64,000 bases of DNA from CAIYRG01 sp963747255. GTDB taxonomy: Bacteria > Pseudomonadota > Alphaproteobacteria > Micropepsales > Micropepsaceae. The notes beneath the pieces were generated by a model. It searched no databases. It had not been told where the DNA came from and was given only the letters and a program-made list of their open reading frames with translations. The position numbers and the translations under genes were made by a program. Positions within the stretch are counted from its first letter, which is position 1, and each line of letters begins with the position of its first letter. Of the stretch, positions 9,060 through 18,475 are shown piece after piece. The DNA lies in contig CAVVEG010000003.1 in the NCBI GenBank assembly GCA_963747255.1, positions 186,001 to 250,000 on the forward strand. The letters are read 5' to 3'.

Positions 9060-10202
9060 CGGAGGCAAAATTCGCTCTTGCCGCCGCAGCCGTCTTCGAC
9101 GGCACTGCCGTGCAGGAGAACCGCGCTGTTCTGATCGAGGATGACCGGATTGTCGCCGTATTGGACCCCCGGGAGGCGCCACCCGGTTTCAGCGTCCGGA
9201 AATTGCCGGATGGTTGCTGGCTCGCGCCTGGCTTCATCGACGTGCAGGTCAATGGTGGAGGCGATGTCCTCTTCAACGATAATCCCACTCCCGAAGGAAT
9301 CGGCAAAATCGTTGCGGCACATAGGCGGTTCGGCACCACCGCATTGCTCCCGACTCTGATTACCGACAGCGACCGGACGATGCGCCATGCCCGCGATGCC
9401 GTTGAAGAAGCCATGCGCCGCGAGCCAGGCGTACTCGGAATTCATTTCGAAGGGCCGTTCCTCTCTCCCGAAAAACCCGGGGTTCACGATCCGGATCTGA
9501 TCAGGCCGCCCGATTTCTGGCACCGGGATCTCATTACCGGACTGCCGGAAGCCACGACGCTCGTCACCCTTGCGCCTGAATGTCTGCCGGACGGCTTCAT
9601 GCGGGCGATGGTCGCCAACGGTATTCGGGTCGCGCTCGGACACTCGATGGCAACCTATGAAGAAACCAGGTCAGCACTTGATGAAGGCGTGACCGGCTTT
9701 ACGCATCTGTTCAACGCGATGCGCCCGATGAGCGCGCGCGAGCCCGGTCCTGCCGCCGTTGCCCTCGAGACCCCGGGCTGCTGGTATGGGCTGATCGTCG
9801 ATGGATTTCATGTCGCACCGGCAATGCTGCGCCTTGCCTTGCGTGGTGCGGGAACACCCATGCTGGTCACCGATGCGATGCCCTGTGTCGGCGGCCGGAA
9901 TTCGGACTTCACTCTCCAGGGCCGCAAAATTTACATGCGCGACGGACGGTGCACGACCGATGATGGAACACTCGCCGGATCCGCAATCGATATGGCCACC
10001 GCCGTTCGCAATTGCGTCAAATCTGCTCGGATTGACCCTGCCGAAAGTACTTCCGCTCACTTCCAAATATCCGGCAGAATTTCTCGGACTCGGCGACAGG
10101 CTGGGCCGCATCGCACCCGGATATCGCGCCGATCTTGTCGCGTTTGATCCCCGGGACGTGACCGTAATCGCGACCTGGGTGGCAGGACAGCCGGAAGCCT
10201 AA
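9056..10202 (+). pseudogene. nagA: N-acetylglucosamine-6-phosphate deacetylase, one-base frameshift
   Basis: Starts in the ATGA overlap with NagB-II. Amidohydrolase features are all present: P-G-F-I-D-V-Q-V-N-G-G-G early on, G-I-H-F-E-G-P-F with the metal-site Glu, A-L-G-H-S, T-H-L-F-N-A-M, the catalytic Asp in L-V-T-D-A-M. The frame breaks in the AAA at 10019-10021: with one A fewer the reading continues C-V-N-L-L-G-L-T to a normal C-terminus (G-Y-R-A-D-L-V-A-F-D) and a stop at 10200-10202. About 381 aa when corrected. The enzyme makes glucosamine-6-phosphate and acetate. Its TAA overlaps the TAG of the convergent dehydrogenase gene. Confidence 0.85.
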
Positions 10203-11185
10203 AGGGCCCGGATTTCAGCAAACAGGCGCTCGTTGATATTGACGCCCTCAATTCTTGCTCGCTTCAGCGCCTCTGCCCGCCTGACGCCCGGCAGACGCAC
10301 GCCGGGCTGTTCTTCAATGGCATGCGCAAGAGCCGCAAACCGGTTCGCCGCGTCTCCAAATGCCGCCGCGTCAATTGCGATAATGAGCTGTCCGGTTCCG
10401 GGGGGCGGCCCCTCTGCATCCAGAAAGGAAGACGCCTCATACGCGTAGAAGGCGCCGCTCAATCCCGCCGCCAGTAATTCCACCATCAGAGCAAGTGCGG
10501 TTCCCTTTGCATCTCCCAGAGGAACCATGGTGCCCGCCAAAGCCGCCTCAGGATCGGTGGTTGCTTTGCCCTCTGCATCGAGTGCCCACCCTTCCGGAAT
10601 TGCTTCGCCCTTTCGGGCGGCCGCCAAAATCTGCCCGCGCGCAACTTTCGACAGCGACATGTCAACAATGATCGGCTCCCGATTCGGCAACGGACAGGCG
10701 AACGCAATCGGATCGGTGCCGAAGACGGCGCGGTTGCCTCCCCAGGGCGCCATGGCCGCTGGCGCATTTGCGAATAGCAAACCGACCATTCCCTGCTCGG
10801 CCAGACCCCGCACCTGATGGCCGGCAACGCCACAGTGATGAGAACGTCTTATCGCGGCCGCTGCGATACCCTGGGAGCGTGCGAGCGCAGGCAGACTCTC
10901 CACGGCTTTCTGCAGCGCAGGATATGCGAAGCCGTTCTTTGCATCGATCCAGAGCAGCGCCGGCCGTGGATTGGACACGGAGGGTTCGGCGAAACCGTCA
11001 ATTTTTCCAACCCGTGTCTGCGCGGCGTAAATCGGCAGCCTGAGCAAACCGTGGCTGACCAGCCCTTCCGCTTCGGCTGTCACCAATGCATTCGCCACCA
11101 GGGCGGCATTGGCTTCGCCGGTGTGGCAGCGGCGCAACGCCGCCGCTGCCACATCAACCGCTTCCGCGAAGGGGACGATCGGCAC
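10199..11185 (-). CDS. Ldh2-family (malate/L-lactate/sulfolactate/ureidoglycolate-type) NAD(P)-dependent dehydrogenase
   Basis: 328 aa from a GTG at 11185, one base after the stop of the large dehydratase/lyase subunit, so cotranscribed. Family marks: S-H-G-L-L-R-L-P (N-terminal), S-H-H-C-G-V-A-G-H, G-T-D-P-I-A-F-A-C-P and V-D-M-S-L-S-K-V-A-R-G. The Ldh2 fold is not Rossmann; members oxidise 2-hydroxyacids such as malate, (R)-sulfolactate (ComC), ureidoglycolate or diketogulonate. The coupling to a UxaA/SuyAB-type pair makes a sugar-acid or sulfolactate substrate plausible. Its stop codon overlaps the nagA stop on the other strand (10199-10202). Confidence 0.8.
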   Translation of the reverse strand: MPIVPFAEAVDVAAAALRRCHTGEANAALVANALVTAEAEGLVSHGLLRLPIYAAQTRVGKIDGFAEPSVSNPRPALLWIDAKNGFAYPALQKAVESLPALARSQGIAAAAIRRSHHCGVAGHQVRGLAEQGMVGLLFANAPAAMAPWGGNRAVFGTDPIAFACPLPNREPIIVDMSLSKVARGQILAAARKGEAIPEGWALDAEGKATTDPEAALAGTMVPLGDAKGTALALMVELLAAGLSGAFYAYEASSFLDAEGPPPGTGQLIIAIDAAAFGDAANRFAALAHAIEEQPGVRLPGVRRAEALKRARIEGVNINERLFAEIRAL

Positions 11186-11186
11186 C

Positions 11187-12372
11187 TCAGGCGCTGCGGT
11201 ACAGTTTCGTCAGAACATACTCGCGATGCCCGAGAGCTTCCGCCGCGGTCAATCTCCCATTTGCCGTCCGTCGGATCATCTCGATCAGCCGGTCGCCCGC
11301 CTCGGGAATCGTGATTTCGCGGCGGATGATCCCGGATACATCCACATCGATATGCTCGGACATGGTTCGGACGGTTTTCGGATTCCCCGTGATCTTGATT
11401 ACAGGCAGTATCGGATTTCCGATGATGTTCCCCTGCCCTGTCGGGAAACAGTGCACCACGTAACCGGCCGCCGCCATAAGCGTCACGCATTCAGCCGCCG
11501 CCGACGACGTATCCATGAAATACAACCCCGGGCCTTTGGCGGGCTCCTCGGCGGGCGCGAGCACATCAATGTAGCGGCATTCGCGGCCGATCTTCTCGAG
11601 GTTTCCGAGCGCCTTCTCTTCGATCGTCGTCAATCCGCCCGCGATATTGCCTTTTGTCGGTTGTGATTCCGAAAGATCATTGGTCTTGTAGGGCTCGATG
11701 ACTTCGTCCTGATAAGCCTTCCAGACCCGATACCATTTTTCACCGATTTCCGGGCTCGCGGCGCGGGCCTTTGCAAGATGCTCGGCGCCGGTGATCTCGG
11801 TGGTTTCCCCGAACACGCCATAAACGCCTTTCGGGATCAGCTTGTCGTACATGCTGCCGACGGCCGGACAGGATGCGAGCCCGGTGGTGGTGTCGCTCTC
11901 GCCGCATTTCGCGGAAATCCACAACTCGGACAGATCACACTCCTCGCGTGGGGCTTCGGATGCCCATTGGACAAATTCCTTGGCGGTGCGCGAGGCCCTG
12001 GCGATGGTCATGATATCGCCCGTGCCCTCGATCCCGAAATCCTTCCACGGGCTTCCCGGTTTTCGCAATTCCTTCCACCACGCGCTTTGTCCAGCCGTCC
12101 TCGATTCCGATGACGACCACAGCGGCGACATTGGGATTCGAGCCGGTGCCGATCAGGGTCCGGAAAAAAAGCTCCAGGTCTTCGCCGAATTGGAGCCGGC
12201 CATAGGCGTGAGGTATGGCAATGGTCCCCCTGATATTGTTGGCGACCGCTTCGCAGGCGGCATTTGACAGATCGTCCAGCGGCAGAATCACCACATGGTT
12301 GCGGACGCCGACCCGGTCATTCTTGCGGCGCCAGCCATGAAAACTTCCGATTACGGATTCATTCCGGGCCAT
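11187..12372 (-). pseudogene. UxaA-family large subunit (altronate/galactarate dehydratase or sulfolactate sulfo-lyase SuyB type), one-base frameshift
   Basis: About 394 aa when corrected. N-terminal G-V-R-N-H-V-V-I-L-P and later C-G-E-S-D-T-T-T-G-L, F-P-T-G-Q-G-N and M-S-E-H-I-D-V-D are UxaA C-terminal domain marks. The frame breaks in the AAA at 12037-12039 (TTT on the coding strand); with one base fewer it reads V-E-G-F-G-I-E-G-T-G-D-I-M without a gap. The start at 12372 follows the small SAF subunit gene by 3 bases. Split 95 + ~394 aa subunits are how SuyA/SuyB and some two-subunit altronate-type dehydratases are built; E. coli UxaA is a fusion. The reaction cannot be settled from sequence here. 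Confidence 0.8.
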
Positions 12373-12375
12373 CGC

Positions 12376-12663
12376 TTACCACCTCTTTGTTTTCAGATTG
12401 TGGACGTGAACGTGCTCGCCCTTCGCAATATCAGCCACCGCCACGCCGATGTCCTGGCCATATTTCCAGACGGTGTCACCTTTTCTGATATCGGTGAGCG
12501 CGATCTTGTGACCGATCGGGACGTCCATCCTGGCCTGCAGATGGAAGGCCGAATTATCGGCGGTTACCACGGCCAGCATATCGGTCCCGGCCTTCAGTCC
12601 TTCCACCACAACCACCCCGACCGTGTCCTTGCGGTCGTGAATCAATAAATGAGGCGCTTCCAT
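12376..12663 (-). CDS. SAF-domain small subunit of UxaA-type dehydratase / SuyA-type sulfo-lyase
   Basis: 95 aa from the ATG at 12663, chosen for the AGGAGG just upstream; longer readings upstream have no support. It is one SAF domain: D-N-S-A-F near the middle, G-H-K-I-A-L-T-D-I, then K-Y-G-Q-D-I-G, H-V-H-V-H-N-L-K-T-K-R-W at the end. First gene of a three-gene minus-strand operon with the large subunit and the Ldh2 dehydrogenase. In this family the SAF domain closes over the active site of the large subunit. Intact, unlike its partner. Confidence 0.85.
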   Translation of the reverse strand: MEAPHLLIHDRKDTVGVVVVEGLKAGTDMLAVVTADNSAFHLQARMDVPIGHKIALTDIRKGDTVWKYGQDIGVAVADIAKGEHVHVHNLKTKRW

Positions 12664-13116
12664 TTTTCCTCCTGCGTCATGGCTGCGCGTTTTCAGGCGA
12701 TCCCGTGCGGGAGTCAACCGATTGAGCGCTGGGCGGTGAGGCGGTTTGACGCGCTCGGTCCGGCTCAGGCCTCGCTCTTTGCCTTTGCCTCGGCGATGGT
12801 CGTTGCATGGTCGGATTCGGGACGCGATCTCGCCCGCGCTTCCAGATCGCGGGTGCAAGAATGAACCTTGCGAACTGAGCCCATGACCCAGATCAATGCG
12901 GCGAAGCGAAGGATTTCTGAGTATTGGTCGGAAGCAACCTCTGGCCGCCTGGTGGGGTGTTCGCCTTGAACAAGTCACCTACAGACAGCTTTCAGGTTGG
13001 TGGCAGCTTTTCGTCAGTTTCAGGTGCAACATAGGGGGGCCTCGTCAGAGCCGCGGGCATTGCAGGCCGGCGTCGAGGTCTCAGATCTTCAAGGGGGGGA
13101 TTTTCGCGTGGGGGGG
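12664..13116. other. Intergenic region with no supported gene
   Basis: 453 bases between the divergent SAF-subunit and TonB-receptor genes. Open frames here have no ribosome site or recognisable protein character. I looked for a cobalamin or TPP riboswitch before the receptor and saw none. Promoters for both flanking genes must lie here. Confidence 0.5.
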
Positions 13117-15273
13117 ATGCGCAAACGGAGGCGGCAACTCCGTACAGCATTGGTGTGTTCATCATGTACTGCGCTCGCCTGTTTGGTTCTGGCGTCGAAC
13201 GCAAATGCTGCCGAAGCCGCTACGGCAACTGCGACTGACAACGCTCCTGCGGAAACACCTGCTACGGCACCCACTGAAACGCCACCCTCTGTGGCAGAAT
13301 CCGATCAGGTTCCCGAGCAGATACTCGTCACCGGTACCCGAACGGAATTGCTCGGTGTCGCTCAAACCTCCAGCCAGGGAATCGTGCTTCCGCAGGAGCT
13401 GCAGCAGCTCCCGGCTTTGCGCCCCGGCCAGCTGCTTGAAACTGTTCCGGGCCTGACCGTAACCATCCATAGCGGTGAGGGCAAAGCCAACCAGTATCTG
13501 CTGCGTGGCTTCAATCTCGACCACGGCACCGATATCGCAACTTTCATCGACAGCATTCCCGTGAACCTGCGTACGCATGCGCATGGGCAAGGCTACGCGG
13601 ATCTGAATTTTTTCATCCCCGAGCTTTCAGCGGGCCTGGACTACACAAAAGGGCCCTACTTCGCCGAAGAGGGTGATTTTTCTTCGGTCGCCAGCGTTCA
13701 CCTTCAGTATGCAGACGAGGTTCCGGACCAGATATCCGCCAGCGGTGGCAGTTTCAATTACGAGCGTTTGTTTGGCGCGGGTACGCGCGACGTCGCGGGA
13801 GGCCACGTGCTCGGCGCCCTGGAACTTGTCCATTATGACGGGCCATGGACCCATCCCGACAATTATCGCAAGGTGAACGGTGTGCTGCGCTACAGCCAGG
13901 GCGAGGCGCACGAAGGATACTCGCTCACCGCGATGTATTATCGCGGTCTGTGGAATGCGACGACAGATCAGCCGGAACGCGCCACCGATCCGGCGTATAT
14001 GGCGAGTTTGAATCTCGCTCCCATCGGCCGTTTTGGATCGCTCGATCCAAGCGATGCCGGCCAGACACAACGAATGAGTCTTTCCGGGGTCTATTCCCAC
14101 GGCACGCTCGATTGGCATCTCGATGCCAATGCCTATCTCGTCAACAGCAATCTGACGCTGTGGAACGATTTCAGCCACTTCATCATGGATCCGGTTCACG
14201 GTGACCAGGAAGCACAGAACGATATCCGCACCTTTTTCGGGGGCGGCATAAACTATGCACAATATCCGATGCTGTTTGGCGCCAACGCGGAAATTCTCGC
14301 CGGGACGCAGGGTCGCTACGACGATATCCATGTGTACCGTCTTCATACGGAAGATCGGGTGCCGCTGTCGCCTCTGGAAGATGACACGGTCGGAGAAGGA
14401 AGCATCGGAGCATATTCTCAGCTCACCAATTACTGGACGGAATGGCTCCGGACGGTGATTGGCGTTCGCGAGGACTACTTCACCGCCTCCGACCGCGGCA
14501 CCAACGCCGCAACCGCCAGTCAAACAGTCTTTCAGCCAAAGGGCAGCATTGTCGTCGCACCCTTCGATGATTATGAGCTCTACGTCAGTGCCGGACGCGG
14601 CTTCCACAGCAACGACGTGCGGGGCATCGCCACCGGTGGAGCATTCCTCACATCAAGCGAAGGAGAAGAGATCGGGATAAGAGCGTCACCGACCCAGTCG
14701 CTGCACATCACCGCGACGGTGTTTCACATGACGTTCAATTCCGAGCTGACTTACAACCCCGATGTCGGACAGACATCCGCCGGCCCCCCCAGTCAGCGTA
14801 CGGGCATCGAAATCAATCCCAGCTATACGCCCTTCGACTGGCTTGAATTCTACGGCAGCATTGCGCTGACGCACGCGCGCTTCTCCATGCCTTACGATGA
14901 CGGCAGCGGGCATGTCGGCCGGTACATTCCGGATGCACCAGCCATCATCGGCAATCTCGGAGTTTATATACGCAATCTGGGGCCGTGGTTCGGTGCGGTG
15001 GAGTTCCGCTATCTCGGCCAGCACCCCTTGACGCCGGACAATGCCATCATCACCAGCGGCGACAAGGAATGGAACATGAACCTGGGCTATGATTTCGGCC
15101 AGGGAATCAAGGCACAGCTCGAAATCATCAATGTTCTCGATTCAAAGGATAATGCCGCGGAATATTACTACATTGACCGGTTGCCAGGAGAGCCGGCCGG
15201 CGGAGTTGCCGATCTTCACTTTCATCCTCTGGAGCCGCGTTCCTTCCGCTTTACCCTTTCCAAAGCTTTTTAG
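13117..15273 (+). CDS. TonB-dependent outer-membrane receptor
   Basis: 718 aa from the ATG at 13117, followed by a signal peptide (RKRRRQ-basic start, hydrophobic core, A-N-A-A). An in-frame GTG at 13108 is equally possible. An Ala/Thr/Pro-rich linker leads to a TonB-box-like P-E-Q-I-L-V-T-G-T-R, then the plug (L-R-G-F-N-L-D-H-G-T at about residue 125) and a 22-strand-type barrel ending in aromatic S-K-A-F, as expected for BamA recognition. Similar receptors with G-F-N-L-D-H-G-T in the plug are often annotated as siderophore or metal receptors, but the ligand is not determinable. Stands alone; no exbBD-tonB nearby. Confidence 0.88.
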   Translation: MRKRRRQLRTALVCSSCTALACLVLASNANAAEAATATATDNAPAETPATAPTETPPSVAESDQVPEQILVTGTRTELLGVAQTSSQGIVLPQELQQLPALRPGQLLETVPGLTVTIHSGEGKANQYLLRGFNLDHGTDIATFIDSIPVNLRTHAHGQGYADLNFFIPELSAGLDYTKGPYFAEEGDFSSVASVHLQYADEVPDQISASGGSFNYERLFGAGTRDVAGGHVLGALELVHYDGPWTHPDNYRKVNGVLRYSQGEAHEGYSLTAMYYRGLWNATTDQPERATDPAYMASLNLAPIGRFGSLDPSDAGQTQRMSLSGVYSHGTLDWHLDANAYLVNSNLTLWNDFSHFIMDPVHGDQEAQNDIRTFFGGGINYAQYPMLFGANAEILAGTQGRYDDIHVYRLHTEDRVPLSPLEDDTVGEGSIGAYSQLTNYWTEWLRTVIGVREDYFTASDRGTNAATASQTVFQPKGSIVVAPFDDYELYVSAGRGFHSNDVRGIATGGAFLTSSEGEEIGIRASPTQSLHITATVFHMTFNSELTYNPDVGQTSAGPPSQRTGIEINPSYTPFDWLEFYGSIALTHARFSMPYDDGSGHVGRYIPDAPAIIGNLGVYIRNLGPWFGAVEFRYLGQHPLTPDNAIITSGDKEWNMNLGYDFGQGIKAQLEIINVLDSKDNAAEYYYIDRLPGEPAGGVADLHFHPLEPRSFRFTLSKAF

Positions 15274-15363
15274 ACGCGGAATTTACGCAAAGTCCCCTCG
15301 TTAATCATTGTTCTGTATGGTTCCAGCCCGGACTTCTGCCGATCATGGCCAACCGAAACCCTC

Positions 15364-16305
15364 GTGCTGCGTTATTTCGGCATGAAAATATGGCCGGCCC
15401 CGGATCCTGACAGCTCGGCGCGGACCCCGGGCCATGCCCGGCCCGGCGCGCTCTCGACAATGGCCCATGTGGTCCTGCGCGCGGCATACGAGTTCATGGA
15501 AGACAACATCATGAACATCGCCGCCGCGGCCACGTTTTATATCCTGCTCGGATTTTTTCCGGCCATCGCCGCATTTGTCTCGCTCTACGGACTGTTCGCG
15601 AAGATCGAGAGCGTGCGCGCGCATCTTTCCTACTTGTCCGGATTCCTTCCCGTAACCGTGCTGCGGTTTGTCGGCGATGAAATGGTGCGGATCACCGCAA
15701 CGCATCCATCGCGGCTGAGCGGCACATTCTTTCTCAGTCTTGCTTTTTCGATCTGGAGCGCCAATGCAGGCGTGATGGCGCTGATCTCGGGGCTGAATGT
15801 CGCCTATGAAGAACGGGAGAATCGCACCTTCATCGGCGCCCGGCTGGTCTCGCTCGCCATCACGATCAGTGCCCTGGTGGTCTCGGTGGGTGCGGTCTTT
15901 CTTTTTCTTGCATTACCATTCATGCAGAACGCGCTTGGCCTCAACAGTCTGCATCTGTTGCGGGTGTTTCGCTGGCCGATCATCTACATCGGAACGCTGA
16001 TCGTGCTGACCGCCATGTACGCCTACGGAACCAGCGGAAGACCGCGCGGGCGCCGCCACGTGCTTCCGGGCGCGATTCTTGCCAGCACCGCATGGCTGGG
16101 CGGTTCATTTGCGTTCTCCTGGTACGTCGCCAATTACGCCCATTATGATCGCACCTATGGATCTCTTGCGGCTGTGGTCGGTTTTCTGGTCTGGATATGG
16201 CTTGGGCTGATGGTGATCCTGTTTGGCGCCGAGCTGAATTGCGAGCTCGAACGTTTGCACGCCCCCAGGCCACCCCTGCCGCCGGACGCAAAACCTGCCA
16301 TCTGA
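15364..16305 (+). CDS. YihY/UPF0761 family membrane protein
   Basis: 313 aa with about six hydrophobic segments from residue ~50 to ~290 and the family motif N-I-A-A-A-A-T-F-Y near the start of the membrane part; C-terminal G-S-L-A-A-V-V-G-F-L-V-W-I-W is also typical. Once called ribonuclease BN by mistake; the function is unknown, possibly envelope related. The true start may be a Met about 32 residues in (T-M-A-H-V-V-L). It lies 63 bases before thrS on the same strand. Confidence 0.85.
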   Translation: MLRYFGMKIWPAPDPDSSARTPGHARPGALSTMAHVVLRAAYEFMEDNIMNIAAAATFYILLGFFPAIAAFVSLYGLFAKIESVRAHLSYLSGFLPVTVLRFVGDEMVRITATHPSRLSGTFFLSLAFSIWSANAGVMALISGLNVAYEERENRTFIGARLVSLAITISALVVSVGAVFLFLALPFMQNALGLNSLHLLRVFRWPIIYIGTLIVLTAMYAYGTSGRPRGRRHVLPGAILASTAWLGGSFAFSWYVANYAHYDRTYGSLAAVVGFLVWIWLGLMVILFGAELNCELERLHAPRPPLPPDAKPAI

Positions 16306-16368
16306 AGCCTGTTCACGCGCGCGCAAAATCTGTAACAACAGACCCCCTCATTTCAGGATCTCAGACCG

Positions 16369-18318
16369 GTGTCCGCCGAAACCTCCGCAGCCGCAATTCG
16401 CATCACTTTGCCTGATGGAAAAGTGCTTCCGTTCGGCCATGCGGTGACGGGCGCCGAGATCGCTTCAGCCATCGGACCGGGACTCGCAAAAGCAGCGCTG
16501 GCCGTGCAGGTCAATGGCAGGGAATGGGATATCTTTCGCCCGATCGAAAGCGATGCCCGCGTTCGCATTATTACGCGCCGGGATCCTGAAGCGCTGGAGT
16601 TGATCCGCCACGATGCCGCCCACGTGCTTGCGATGGCCGTGCAGGAGCTGTTTCCGGGAACCCAGGTGACCATCGGACCGGCGATCGAGGACGGCTTCTA
16701 TTACGACTTCGCCCGCGAAGTGCCATTCACCCCGGATGATCTGCCGAAAATCGAAGCGCGCATGCACGAAATTGTCGCGCGCGATCTGCCGACGCGGCGC
16801 ACCGTCTGGCCCCGCGACGAAGCCATTCGGCACTTCGAGGAAATCGGCGAGCATTACAAAGCCGAGCTGATCCGCGACCTGCCGGCATCGGACGAGATCA
16901 CCATTTACTACCACGGCGACTGGCACGATCTCTGCCGCGGTCCGCATTTCGCCTCGACGGGACGCATCGGGCAGGCCTTCAGACTGACCCGGATTGCGGG
17001 TGCCTATTGGCGCGGCGATGCCCGCAACCCGCAGCTGCAGCGCATCTACGGCACGGCATGGCGCGATGAAAAGGAACTCGATGCCTATCTCAAAAGAATC
17101 GAGGAAGCCGAAAAGCGCGACCATCGCCGGCTTGGCCGGGAAATGAACCTCTTCCATATGCAGGAAGAAGCCGTCGGTCAGGTATTCTGGCATCCCAAGG
17201 GTTTCACCCTGTATCACCTGCTCGAGGATTATCTCCGCCGCAAGCTGGCCCGTTCAGGCTATCGCGAGGTGAAGACACCGCTGCTCATAGACCGCAAGCT
17301 TTGGGAACTGTCGGGCCATTGGGCCAATTACCGCCAGCACATGTTCGTCGCCGAAGTCGAGGACGAGAAAAAGACACTGGCCGTCAAACCCATGAACTGC
17401 CCCGGCCACGTCCAGGTATTCAAGCAGGGCACGAAATCCTATCGGGAGCTTCCCCTGCGTCTGGCCGAATTTGGCTCCTGCCATCGCTATGAACCATCCG
17501 GCGCCCTGCACGGCCTGATGCGCGTGCGTGCGTTCACGCAGGACGATGCGCATATTTTCTGCACCCATGAACAGATCGGCGACGAGACCATCGCCTTTTG
17601 CAGGCTGCTGATGGAAGTCTATCGCGACCTCGGTTTCGCGGACGTCCATGTCAAGCTCGCCACCAGGCCGGACAATCGGATCGGCGGCGATGTCGTGTGG
17701 GATCTCGCCGAAGAGGCGCTGGAATCGGCCACCCGTCAGGCCGGACTGGACTTCACCATCAATCCGGGCGAAGGCGCCTTCTACGGGCCCAAACTCGAAT
17801 TCGTGCTGCGTGATTCGATCGGACGCGAATGGCAGTGCGGCACCCTGCAGGTCGATTTCAACACCGCCGAGCGGCTGGGCGCAACCTACATCGCCGAGGA
17901 TGGCGCCAAGCACGCGCCTGTCATGCTGCACCGGGCGATTCTGGGTTCGCTCGAACGCTTTATTGGCGTGCTGATCGAACATTATGCGGGCAAATTCCCG
18001 CTTTGGCTCTCACCCGTGCAAGCGGTGATTGCCACTGTCGTTTCCGATGCCGACGCCTATGCATTGGAGGCCGCGGCCGCTTTGCGGGCCGCCGGATTGC
18101 GGGTCGAGACCGATCTGCGTAACGAAAAAATAAACTATAAAGTCCGCGAGCATTCGCTCGCCAAAGTGCCCTATTTATTGGTCGCCGGCCGCAGAGAGGC
18201 GGAAAACCGCACGCTCATGTTACGAAAGCTGGGAAGCGACGCGCAAGAAAGCCTTGCGTTGAGCGCTGCCGTTCCTATTCTTGTACACGAAGCCACGCTG
18301 CCGGATTCGCGCCATTAG
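16369..18318 (+). CDS. thrS: Threonyl-tRNA synthetase
   Basis: 649 aa from a GTG at 16369. Order: TGS domain (residues ~8-65, I-T-L-P-D-G-K), the second additional editing domain (H-D-A-A-H-V-L-A near 85, with downstream C-R-G-P-H-F), the class II catalytic core with zinc/active-site motif M-N-C-P-G-H and F-G-S-C-H-R-Y-E motif 2, and the anticodon-binding domain (V-R-E-H-S-L-A-K-V-P-Y). Full length and intact. The protein charges tRNA-Thr and edits mischarged Ser. It is 157 bases upstream of infC, a neighbour pair found in many bacteria. Confidence 0.97.
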   Translation: MSAETSAAAIRITLPDGKVLPFGHAVTGAEIASAIGPGLAKAALAVQVNGREWDIFRPIESDARVRIITRRDPEALELIRHDAAHVLAMAVQELFPGTQVTIGPAIEDGFYYDFAREVPFTPDDLPKIEARMHEIVARDLPTRRTVWPRDEAIRHFEEIGEHYKAELIRDLPASDEITIYYHGDWHDLCRGPHFASTGRIGQAFRLTRIAGAYWRGDARNPQLQRIYGTAWRDEKELDAYLKRIEEAEKRDHRRLGREMNLFHMQEEAVGQVFWHPKGFTLYHLLEDYLRRKLARSGYREVKTPLLIDRKLWELSGHWANYRQHMFVAEVEDEKKTLAVKPMNCPGHVQVFKQGTKSYRELPLRLAEFGSCHRYEPSGALHGLMRVRAFTQDDAHIFCTHEQIGDETIAFCRLLMEVYRDLGFADVHVKLATRPDNRIGGDVVWDLAEEALESATRQAGLDFTINPGEGAFYGPKLEFVLRDSIGREWQCGTLQVDFNTAERLGATYIAEDGAKHAPVMLHRAILGSLERFIGVLIEHYAGKFPLWLSPVQAVIATVVSDADAYALEAAAALRAAGLRVETDLRNEKINYKVREHSLAKVPYLLVAGRREAENRTLMLRKLGSDAQESLALSAAVPILVHEATLPDSRH

Positions 18319-18475
18319 CGGAACCGGTGAAACGAACTTTGCGTTCATGTTGCGTAAACGGAGCCACTCGGCCCGGACGCCCATTTCAGAGGAGGAGCCC
18401 GCGCAAATCCAGCGAAACCTGCCGCGGTCTTCCTTCCCGCGATTGTTGCGTCGGGCCTTTTGAAGGGAGACAGTC

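Noticed and set aside
12664..13116. Cobalamin riboswitch before the TonB receptor
   Set aside because: Receptors often have one, but I could not find the conserved B12-box or the surrounding pairing.
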